DNA of 24,034 nucleotides, taken from a virus. The stretch lies in the IMG/VR virus record IMGVR_UViG_3300033571_020595, positions 1-24,034 of that record. One strand, written 5' to 3'. Both the position numbers and the translations under genes were made by a program. This document shows positions 7,701-15,800 of the stretch, piece after piece. Each line of letters opens with the position of its first letter. Position 1 is the stretch's first letter. The notes beneath the pieces were generated by a model that saw only the letters and a list, made by a program, of their open reading frames with translations, searched no databases and was not told the DNA's origin.

Positions 7701-8537
7701 CCCATCAGTATCAAGTTGAAATATATTAGGACCAACAAGTGCAATTTTAGTTGGCATGTTATCTGTCTTTGAAATATTGTTTTCTGCTAACTCTATTGAT
7801 TCATCAGTTTTTGAAAATTGTTTATACCAATTTATGATGTCTTCTATTGCATTATATATTGTAGTTGCAGTATTTCTGATTTTAGTGCGTCTGTTATGTA
7901 ATACTTGATAATCATAATAATGTGTTTTTTCGGTATCATTCGCAAGTACCGTCGCAAGTACCGGCACTATAACTCCATACTTATCAAATTCTGCTTTAAT
8001 TATGCCAATGGTTTCATGACCATAATTTAATAACCAAGTATCTACACGACCCGCAAAACTTCCCCGAATGCTCGTTATTGTTGAGGTTGATTTGTCAATT
8101 GTGTATTGTAAATCATTGTTTTCTACTAAATCTAGTGATTCGTTTGTGTCGCGCCAACGGTTATATCTTTTAAACCGGTGTATAATTTCTTTTATTGCTT
8201 CATGAATTGTCTTTACATTTCTTGGAGCGGATGAAAGTTCATATTGCATTACTTCAAAAGTATAGTAATTATCGTACATATCTAACGGTAATATAACTCC
8301 GTCTTTATTAAATAATGCCCTTATTGATCCCATAAATTGTTTACCGTAACCATGCTTATTGACAAATTCTTCCTGTGGGCTGCCGGGCCACATATTTTGA
8401 AAAAATCTTGCATTACCAGGGTCGTTAGGGTCAAGGTTGCAGTAAAGCTTCCATGTTTTACTCTGAATGCCGCCAGCTGAACTTGCATTTGTCACAGGGC
8501 CAGAAATTATAATTTTAGATGGAATATTGTCTGTCAT
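4704..8537 (-). CDS. Giant module-repeat protein, eleven copies (1277 aa), function unknown
   Basis: About eleven tandem units, at residues 1-140, 141-258, 260-410, 411-533, 534-633, 634-738, 739-838, 839-954, 955-1063, 1064-1175 and 1176-1277. Units 6-8 are closest to one another (YYNGKYLG, YYNGRYLG, FYNGKYLG; linkers LKENSNNEKNNTGF). Units 1 and 3 form a second, longer subtype sharing a GYG(K/R)xxMG core. Units 10 and 11 form a third (KYSTKVYxED, ending ISASKWII). Helix ends follow SLxxAIxxIIxxHR. Most linkers hold LVEN, LAEN, LNE, ITEN or LKEN. The protein is hydrophilic and rich in Asn, Lys and Tyr, without signal or membrane segments. The start overlaps the upstream gene's stop as ATGA. 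A structural or packaged virion role is inferred only. Confidence 0.88.
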   Translation of the reverse strand: MTDNIPSKIIISGPVTNASSAGGIQSKTWKLYCNLDPNDPGNARFFQNMWPGSPQEEFVNKHGYGKQFMGSIRALFNKDGVILPLDMYDNYYTFEVMQYELSSAPRNVKTIHEAIKEIIHRFKRYNRWRDTNESLDLVENNDLQYTIDKSTSTITSIRGSFAGRVDTWLLNYGHETIGIIKAEFDKYGVIVPVLATVLANDTEKTHYYDYQVLHNRRTKIRNTATTIYNAIEDIINWYKQFSKTDESIELAENNISKTDNMPTKIALVGPNIFQLDTDGNRRKTWALYRYYKLNDPSDPISLNYFDRLKWKSSSSPEVKYFIEHGYGRELMGEIYANFDKYDVPLPIGESGDHYRVEASLFSERTEEHHLNDVGEAKTLIEAIKICTNAFNNCPSRTGRLRESIELVENNNPEYSITRQVNNKVWSLSQYKHIGSVVYKLYFREDHNSYKLIGKIESYILEGNTIDANYFVSNIPPYDPYMYRGYPVDDHGAELRTKTKFSNSLNDLIRQFIEYHKNLQNLNEIKSDKKQNNKSEFRVEKSVVNDGGGWETMYYTIHHNNTPIARIQYAQKEGVPQTDRWQNKMYIWQIIATDLAIINTLGTTDSLNDAVKKILSIYNTHRKITENSNEEKNTTGFKIYSTIETGPKTDGQSRNVYYNGKYLGRILSELNKNDGTAISNAFDNRYQYKWMAVDSDFRGPIILRSGNTDSLTFAMQAILDSHRANKTLKENSNNEKNNTGFFKIYSKIENGPKTDLQTRSVYYNGRYLGKVQSELNKDTGTTIPDTYGTVYQYRWMVDNNHSSISSGFTNSLTIAIQKILEIHRANKTLKENSNNEKNNTGFRVNTWVEKFETSDLQYRTVFYNGKYLGEVISVLDKATGMPIPDAYAAKPAPGWIYGPPETDDKYMYRWVAKLRVDITLGYGNTNSLTDGIQQIIDTHRKNKTITENTEEVTTNNKYHVVKTDIKRGNEEINNFEVFCDGKTIGSAVRVSVDKIINPVYWNGKSTYNWYVHGKYIAGISHGYTDSLHEAISNIIKNHKVISLLIKVPANEDKKPSQTNKAVKNKKYSTKVYREDPLPNGGYLNTIEIYFGKELIGEINWGLTNDKILDMTIEPPFEARFFKADVNKIDDIVQRSKNISHQYFNSIISASKWIIENHKKLSTSKDKKSSPMNEAMKNKIYSTKVYAEDLVSLPVSLEKSYVKRMEIFFGKNLIGSIIWYLTKDKTIDLTFEPLVRAIFYKSIKNYGRETLIRKGFDDIASASKWIIESHKQMLKDKKK
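6019..6378 (-). repeat. Near-identical DNA repeats inside the 1277-aa gene (linkers of units 6-8)
   Basis: Copies at 6019-6075 and 6322-6378 match at 56 of 57 bases, 303 bases apart. They encode the end of the helix and the LKENSNNEKNNTG linker. A further degenerate copy begins near 6634. As in the larger gene, DNA identity is concentrated at the helix-linker junction rather than in the strand core. Confidence 0.85.
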
Positions 8538-9220
8538 GGTAAATAATACTTTACTCTTAAATAGTTTTTGTGTCTGTCTATTATCTTTAAAATAGAGTCT
8601 TTCAATGTTTTGGTTACTCCCCCGTTGTATAGATTATCTATCTCGTTCCCGTCTATTTTCCATGGATTAGGATTAATTTTCCAATTATAAGGCTCCTCAG
8701 TATTATTCCAATAATTATTAAGAATAGTACCATCTTTTTTATTGACTACAACTAGTACTGCACCTAACATCGTGTCTTTATAATAAACTATGTAATATTT
8801 ATGTCTAATATTAGGATTGTCAATCTCGCTCCAAGTACCATAATCGAAATCAGATAGTTTAGTAACTATATTGAACCCAGTGTTTGATTTGTCATCTTGT
8901 TCTCTTATATTTCTTTTTTCATTGTCGATTTCTATTATTATTTTTATTGCTTCTTTCAAGTCATTTGCTAGTCCATACTTACTTTTTCTAATCATTGATT
9001 TCCAATAATAGTATCCGCTACCTATATTGTCTTTCCAATAACTTGACCTAACGCCTATTTGACTCCAGGGCATATTTACTATTACATTTTTTGCTCGTAC
9101 AAAACCTATTTCTCTGGTACGGCGAAAAACTTTGTATGTAACATACTCATTTCTAGGGTGCTGAACATAGATTTCTCTTACAACACTATAGAGTGGCGGT
9201 TTTTTAGTAATATTACTCAT
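8534..9220 (-). CDS. Module-repeat protein, two copies (228 aa), function unknown
   Basis: Two units, about residues 1-113 and 115-228. Cores are FRRTREIGFV and YYKDTMLGAV. Tyr/Trp strands are GYYYWKSM and PYNWKINP. Helices are NDLKEAIKIIIEID and KTLKDSILKIIDRHK. The linker is IREQDDKSNTGF, with the same NTGF entry into the next unit as in the 1277-aa protein. I use the ATG at 9220, which has AAAGGAA nine bases upstream. A TTG two codons earlier would leave too little spacing. It begins 2 bases after the stop of the 586-aa gene and overlaps the next gene by four bases, so the genes are probably translationally coupled. It is the shortest member of the array. Confidence 0.85.
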   Translation of the reverse strand: MSNITKKPPLYSVVREIYVQHPRNEYVTYKVFRRTREIGFVRAKNVIVNMPWSQIGVRSSYWKDNIGSGYYYWKSMIRKSKYGLANDLKEAIKIIIEIDNEKRNIREQDDKSNTGFNIVTKLSDFDYGTWSEIDNPNIRHKYYIVYYKDTMLGAVLVVVNKKDGTILNNYWNNTEEPYNWKINPNPWKIDGNEIDNLYNGGVTKTLKDSILKIIDRHKNYLRVKYYLP

Positions 9221-9222
9221 GT

Positions 9223-10983
9223 TCAATATTCCTTTGTTGATGAATCTTTTAAGTGCCGGCGGGGACTTTTGTTGAGATAATCAGGGTGGTTCATGACATA
9301 TTCATATATTTCAATGATTTTTTGAAATCCCTCTTTTATTGAATTACATCCTCCCCGTACTTTACTACGAGTCGGTAGGACCATTAAATCCCAATGTAAA
9401 TCAGTTCCTATATCCCATATATAAGGTGTGTTATATTCATTATCTACTGGGATGACATCCTTATCTGACTCATGCACATGGTAAACTACTGAACCCAAAT
9501 AATAAAGATCCTTATATAATTGATATGTATATATTGTTAAATCCACGGGGTGTGTGTAATTTTTTGATCTTACTTTGTGTTTGCTTGTTTTTACAAAAAA
9601 ACCAGAATTGTTTTCAATATTTTCTTTGATTTTGCGTTTCTTTTTTGCAATTTCTATTATTTTAGTTATGCATTCTTTCATAGAATTTGAATGACCAGAT
9701 ATATGGTCATCCCAAGTAGAACTTGCGCTCCATGTAAACATTTTATCATTGAACCAATTAGGAACAGCAGTGCCATTTATAGTTTTATAAGAAAAACGCC
9801 CAATTTTTTTATTTTTATAATAAATGTCAAAAAATATTATAAAATCGGTAGATTTACTGTAGGGTCCCTCAAGTGGAAAATTTGTCTTAATTATATTAAA
9901 GTCTGATTTTTTATTTTTGCTGTCGTTTATAATATTTTCTTTAATTTTGCGTGTCTTTTTTGCGTTTTTTATTATATTGGCTATACATTCTGACATAGAA
10001 TTCGAATAGCCACCTGTGTTATTATTTCGATTCATCAGCCAAAGAAACATTTTGTTGTTTTGCGCATCAGGAATAGCGATACCGTCGTAATTTTCAATAT
10101 AAGCAACATATCCTAATAATTTTCTTTTATAATAAATATAAAAAAGAATTACAAATCTGTTGTCAGTCGGACTAAGTCGTTCCCTCTTTCTAACTACTTT
10201 AAAGTCTGATTTGTTTAATTTTTCATCTTCGCTTAAGTTTCTTTTAATCCAATCGGGGTCATCAGAATTACTTATTTCAGACATTTCAGTGTTGAATGCT
10301 TGTAATATGTGTTGTATTGCTTTGTTTAAACCATCTTCAGACCCATATCCTAATAATTTCATAGTTTTTGGACCAAGTGCTTCCCAATCATATTGTATTA
10401 ATGGTACCTTTTCTCCTGGTTGCGGCGATGTGCCTCGCCCTGGCCTGTTAACAGATGCATGGTATGTAAACTCTCTTTTACCTACAGTAGGCATTATGAG
10501 TCCAATTCTATACTTATTTTTATAGAATACTTCATAATAAAGATATTGTAATTGTGTGTGTCGATGTTTGCCTGCTCTTTTTCGTACTTTAAAATCGGTT
10601 TTATTTTTTCTACTAGATGCTTGTTCATTTGTTTTACTTAAGTCAGGTAAATGACTGTTAATTACTTTTTGTATTCCGTCTTTTAGCGAATCTGTCGCAC
10701 CACCGTCTCGCAGCTGTGTATGTGTCATTTTAAGAGATACCCATCCGTACATATAGCCCATAATTGCTAGGGGATCAATGGTGCCGTCTTTTCTTAAATA
10801 ACAGTAAACCATACCTATTTTTTTATCTTTAAAATATATATTATGCGTTCTTTTTATATATTCATAGGTATCATCGATAGGAGCATACGGGTTAGTACTT
10901 AGTGTTATTGGAACAGGCACATCTACTATCTTAATTTGATAGTCTGATGTATTTTGCATGTTGTTTTCGTTAGTATGTGTCAT
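9223..10983 (-). CDS. Module-repeat protein, five copies (586 aa), function unknown
   Basis: Five units at about residues 1-129, 130-259, 260-360, 361-460 and 461-586. Cores are YFKDKKIGMV, FYKNKYRIGLI, YYKRKLLGYV, YYKNKKIGRF and LYKDLYYLGSV. Units 3 and 4 are close paralogues sharing IPDAQ/VPNWF turns, SNSMxECI helices and a RKIKEN linker. Entry to units is mostly (S/T)DF or SGF. I chose the ATG at 10983, which overlaps the preceding stop as ATGA and has AGG nine bases upstream. An in-frame ATG at 11028 would overlap the upstream gene by 49 bases and has no ribosome-binding site. The C terminus is a basic tail (NKSPRRHLKDSS). Function unknown; no membrane or secretion signal. Confidence 0.87.
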   Translation of the reverse strand: MTHTNENNMQNTSDYQIKIVDVPVPITLSTNPYAPIDDTYEYIKRTHNIYFKDKKIGMVYCYLRKDGTIDPLAIMGYMYGWVSLKMTHTQLRDGGATDSLKDGIQKVINSHLPDLSKTNEQASSRKNKTDFKVRKRAGKHRHTQLQYLYYEVFYKNKYRIGLIMPTVGKREFTYHASVNRPGRGTSPQPGEKVPLIQYDWEALGPKTMKLLGYGSEDGLNKAIQHILQAFNTEMSEISNSDDPDWIKRNLSEDEKLNKSDFKVVRKRERLSPTDNRFVILFYIYYKRKLLGYVAYIENYDGIAIPDAQNNKMFLWLMNRNNNTGGYSNSMSECIANIIKNAKKTRKIKENIINDSKNKKSDFNIIKTNFPLEGPYSKSTDFIIFFDIYYKNKKIGRFSYKTINGTAVPNWFNDKMFTWSASSTWDDHISGHSNSMKECITKIIEIAKKKRKIKENIENNSGFFVKTSKHKVRSKNYTHPVDLTIYTYQLYKDLYYLGSVVYHVHESDKDVIPVDNEYNTPYIWDIGTDLHWDLMVLPTRSKVRGGCNSIKEGFQKIIEIYEYVMNHPDYLNKSPRRHLKDSSTKEY

Positions 10984-12830
10984 GTCGTTGCCTGCATATC
11001 CTGAAAAGTAACCTGCCCGTGATGCCATGAAAGTATACGATATAATGCTCTTTCTTTGGTATCTGCTGAACCTTCTCTTTCACGGCCATATAGAATTCTG
11101 TTTTCTAATGTGACTTTCCAAAAATAAGGTTCATCAGCAATGTCCGTTTTAATTATTTTTCCTATAAGTGTATTTTTGTAGTAGACTCCTTCTGTGGTTT
11201 GGTCTACTCGTTCGTTACCTCGCAGAACCTTTTTTGTTTCTAATTGTTTAATGGTTATATTGGGTGATGATAGTGTAACACTATCAAATTCTTTGTGCCA
11301 ATCAATGACTTTTGCTATACATGTATTTAGATTTTTACAAAAACCTAATCCATAATACATGTTTTTGCTATCTATTACATTGCAGGACCAAAGATTGTTT
11401 TCCGTATTGTATGTTACTATGCCAAGTTTGTTATTTATAATGGCACTGCTGCCTTGTTTTTTCGTTGTTTTATATATATGATAAAAAGTATTGCCCCAAT
11501 TATCTGAATCTCTTTCTACATGATAGTTGCCTGAAGTTTCTGATGCTTCGTTGAGTTCGTCGTGTGGATTTTTATGAAAATTTAATATTTTTTTAATTGC
11601 CTTAGGCAATGAATCAACATAGCCAGCAAGATATAATTGTTTATCAATTAGCCAAGCATCCCATTTAAAGAAATTTGGATAGTTAAACATACCAGTATGA
11701 ATCGTATTATCCATATTATAATGACAAGTTACCTTACCTAATGTTATTCCATTTCTTTTGATAGTTATAATTTTTTCGATAACGGGCTTTAGTGTAGTAT
11801 GAGCGGAGATTATTTGTGTACTAACTGACGCTGTTGTTGTATCCGAAAAGTTGTTCGATGCATTTTCTTTTACCGGCTTGGTCTTATAAAGACTTTTGTG
11901 ATACTTCTTTATGATATTTTGTATCGCTAGGTTCAATGACTGTGCGGCTTTGAGACTAAAAGGGTCATATCTCACATCAATAGGGCCATAATATTTATAT
12001 AGATATGAACCTTCCGGTAAGTCTAGCATTGCATTATTTAGAAATAAAGTAGTGACATATCCAAGTTTTTTTGAACCAAAATATATCTGATAATTTACTT
12101 GTTTGTCAAAATGAATAAGTATACCGTCTCTATATCGTGCGAGTGCCCTTTCATGATTTACTTCTACTCTGTTTACTCTATAATTATTGTTTTGTGTATT
12201 ATCAATTGATTCTTCTACTTGATCAGACTTATTATCATTTTCGAATTTTTTTATAAGATGTTGTATCGCTAGTTTCAATGAGGACAAACTTCCGTAATCT
12301 ACAACCTGAGAATTTTCATCAATATATGTATACAAATAACCATGCGGTGAACCTAACATTTCATTATTTAGAAATAGAGTATTGACATAGCCCAAATTTC
12401 TTGAACCAAAATATATTTCATACTTTATTTGTTTGTCCCATTTTATACTATAAAGGTGTCTTGGTACAGGATAATTTTTTTCTACTCTGGTTATCTTATA
12501 ATTATCGTTTTCTGTATTATCAGTTGATTCTTCTTTTATTAAATGTTTGTCTCGCCAAGATACTAAATAAACAAGTTTTTTAATAGCAGTGTGTAAAGAA
12601 TGTTCTCGTCCTGCTTTAAAAGCGTCTTGGCTAGGTTCCCAAAAATAGGGCCTTGATACAGATAATAGATTCTCGCCTTTATAGTAATTTTGCACTACTC
12701 CTATTTTTTTATTATTCATGTACACATTATAAAATACTATTCTATCATAGCCTACCCAATGGTCGAAGTCAGGATCAAGTATACTACCCTTCATGAAATG
12801 TCTTTCTTTATCTATATGTAACTTAATCAT
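10980..12830 (-). CDS. Module-repeat protein, six copies (616 aa), function unknown
   Basis: Six units at about residues 1-110, 111-216, 217-332, 333-435, 436-524 and 525-616. Cores are YMNNKKIGVV, YFGSRNLGYV, YFGSKKLGYV, IKRNGITLGKV, INNKLGIV and YYKNTLIGKI. Units 2 and 3 are near neighbours by sequence (TLFLNNEML and TLFLNNAML, with linkers EESxDNTxN), which points to a local tandem duplication. Units 5 and 6 are more diverged and shorter. Helices include SLPKAIKKILNFHK and NLNTCIAKVIDWHK. The start overlaps the end of the 1507-aa gene by eight bases, which implies coupling; no strong ribosome-binding site is visible. Hydrophilic, without signal peptide or transmembrane segment. Function unknown. 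Confidence 0.87.
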   Translation of the reverse strand: MIKLHIDKERHFMKGSILDPDFDHWVGYDRIVFYNVYMNNKKIGVVQNYYKGENLLSVSRPYFWEPSQDAFKAGREHSLHTAIKKLVYLVSWRDKHLIKEESTDNTENDNYKITRVEKNYPVPRHLYSIKWDKQIKYEIYFGSRNLGYVNTLFLNNEMLGSPHGYLYTYIDENSQVVDYGSLSSLKLAIQHLIKKFENDNKSDQVEESIDNTQNNNYRVNRVEVNHERALARYRDGILIHFDKQVNYQIYFGSKKLGYVTTLFLNNAMLDLPEGSYLYKYYGPIDVRYDPFSLKAAQSLNLAIQNIIKKYHKSLYKTKPVKENASNNFSDTTTASVSTQIISAHTTLKPVIEKIITIKRNGITLGKVTCHYNMDNTIHTGMFNYPNFFKWDAWLIDKQLYLAGYVDSLPKAIKKILNFHKNPHDELNEASETSGNYHVERDSDNWGNTFYHIYKTTKKQGSSAIINNKLGIVTYNTENNLWSCNVIDSKNMYYGLGFCKNLNTCIAKVIDWHKEFDSVTLSSPNITIKQLETKKVLRGNERVDQTTEGVYYKNTLIGKIIKTDIADEPYFWKVTLENRILYGREREGSADTKERALYRILSWHHGQVTFQDMQATT

Positions 12831-15800
12831 TTTTAAATTGCTCTAATTTAGCGTTTAACTTGCTATAATCGATTTTTTCATCTGTTAGGTCGTATTCTTT
12901 TTTGAATATTTTTACTATGCTGGTGACTGCATCATGTATCGTTCTAACATGTTGTATTGACGGGGAGTCAGTTAATCCATAAACATAGTATATTTTTTTA
13001 AGGTCGTTAGCATATCTTGAAATAGTTGCTATAGTATTATTATTTGCGCTAACTTTATAGGTAGCACTATAGGTAGACCCAAAATCTTGTTTTAGATCTA
13101 AATCTACAGTAAATTTTTCTCTAAAGTTTTTATAAATGTCTATAATGAATTTTATAGCATGAGTTAATTTATTAAACTCTTCTTTTTCTTTACCAACATG
13201 TCTATGTATATCAATGCTATATTCTTTTGGGTCTTTTGTATAATAAGACCTAGCGTAGTACGCATTATCTTCCTCTCTTGCAAGAACATTACCTATTTCT
13301 CTTCCGTTTGCATACACAAAATAGGGCGGATTGTACAGAGGCGATGTAGTTTTATTTGGGGTTGTTCTATATACTGTGTATTTGACACTCTGATCAGAAT
13401 TTTCAGTCAATTCTTTGTGTTGATTCGAACCAGACAACAATTCATCTATTTGCCTTTTGATACCATCATAATCTATGTTGGCTTTGATTTTAAATTTATC
13501 TAAGAATTTTTCGATGCTGACTATAACAGCATCATAAAGAGTGTTTCCTGTAAATCTTTGTTTAGTAACAGTATTGTATTGCCAATCTACAGTGTATTTA
13601 TTTTTACCAGTTCGATAGTTGAACCAGCAACTTATTTGTGTAAAAACATTGTAGTGATAATATCCATCAAAATCTGATGCTACTTTAACTACAAATATGT
13701 CGTTATGTTGTTCGACAAGAAACTGTGGGTTAAAATTATTTATAAACTCTTTATATCGATGAATCAAGAACTTAACACCGTCAAGTAAAGAATCGAAAGT
13801 TTGCCAAGTTGCAGCAGCTTTGCCCCATACTGGCAAAGTATAAGTATTTTTACTATAATAACCAGTAGCGTGTGTTTTCCCGCCCTTTATATCTCTAAGT
13901 AATTCTCCTATTATCTTATTATTAGCCATAAGATAAGATTTCGTATTAGATATATGTTTAACAGTGTAAGCAACATCGTTGTTTGATTTATTTGATTCTG
14001 TCATGAGACCAAGTTTTTCTTCTTGCCTTTTGCTAATTTCTTTCCATTTTTTGTTTGTTGGATCTAGTATCATTTTTATTGCATCTGTTAAATTGTCAAA
14101 TATTTTCGTACTTTCCCCTATAAGTGTTGCCCGCGATGATCTGCTGTAATAACAATTTGAATTTTTAATATAATCTATTTTTCCAATTTCTATACTATTT
14201 TTCTTAACACTATAAATTATATGAAATTTATTTTCGTGCCAGCGTTCTACACTAAACTTTGACCGAGTATCAGATTGAGAATTTTCTTTTGATTCTGTTA
14301 TACGATTAGCCTTTCTAAGTTTTTCTTGTTGACTTCTACTAATTTCTTTCCATTTTTTGTTTGTTGGATCTAGTATCATTTTTATTGAATCTGTTAAATT
14401 GTCAAATATTTTTGACCCTAAATGATATGCATTGCTGAGATAAAAAGTAGTGCCTTTAAAATATTCTATTTTTCCAACTATTACATTGTTTTTATAAACA
14501 TAGTAAGCAACTTCATCTTTATCTTCGTAATAGCGTTCTATCCTAAACTTTGGTTGAATATCAGATTCAGAATTTTCTTTTGATTCTGTTATACGGTTAT
14601 TTTTGAAAAGGTTTTTGTGTTGACTTCTACTAATTTCTTTCCATTTCATGTTTAATGGGTCTAGTATCATTTTTATTGAATCTGTTAAATTGTCAAATAT
14701 CATCACAGGAGTACCATGCGCTGTGAGATCACTATATGTTCTGCTAGAATAAAAATTTTCATATTTTGAATATGTTATTCTTCCGATTCGTTGTTCATTT
14801 TTTCTAACTACATAAATTATATCTTCATCGTTTTCGTGGTAGCGTTCTATCCTAAACTTTGGTTGAGTATCAGATTGAGAACTTTCTTCGATGTTTTTAT
14901 TTTTGGATTGTTTATTCATATCTCTCAATCTTTTTTTCAATTGATTTGTATTTATTGTTGCGTCTATATTATGATGTTCTAAAAATCTTGATATTAGGTA
15001 CAGTGCTGCATCAATTTCTTTTCTAAAATTATTTTCTTTAGGTTTATAATCATCCATATTGTAATAAGTACGATATAGATTCCCAACTTTATAAAATCTA
15101 CCTATTTCATCGTCTGATGCATGAACAGTTTTTATAATACCAGGTACACCTGACTGAATAAAATCTATGAAAAAATATGGCTTATAAATACGCCTAAATT
15201 CATTATATGAATCAATAACATCTTTTATTGCGTTCTTTAAACTATCATGTCGCTTAAAGCCTACAGCCAAACTTCTTATCCCGGACATTAGACGCATTGG
15301 GTCATAATTATACCGTTTGTTTGTAAAAATTGTATTTGTTGCATGCGGTCTAGTAAGTTGTCCTATCAGAGCATCGTTAGCAAATATATCAAATTTATCT
15401 CCAAATGAATCTTTGCCTGCAGGAACTACTCTGTAATCCACACTTTTTTTGTTGCTTTCACTTATGTTTTCAGTAGTCTTTTTTTCGCTATGTTTGGATT
15501 CTAACTCTATTAATTTTTGTACTGCTTTAGCAAAAGTCTCAAATCCACCATAATTATAAATTGTATCTATGGGACCATGGTATTTGAAGACTATAAACGA
15601 TGGATTAAGACTATTTTCATTCCATTTTTTGATACGACCAATTTGTAATCCATTCTTATATATGATTGTTTCGGTGGGAAATTTTTCATCTCTCTTCGCT
15701 GTATATGTAGAACTTTCGTCATTTTCATTTGTGTTTTCAGTGAATGGTTTTTTACCATATTTGTATCTGGGTTCTAAGTCTATTAATTTCTGTACTGCTT

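Noticed and set aside
10984-11028. Upstream ATG at 11028 for the 586-aa gene
   Set aside because: It would overlap the previous gene by 49 bases with no ribosome-binding site. The ATG at 10983 overlaps the stop as ATGA and has AGG upstream.
13980-14710. CRISPR-like regular repeats
   Set aside because: Repeats are spaced about 300 bases, lie inside an open reading frame, match protein units, and have no short unique spacers or cas genes.
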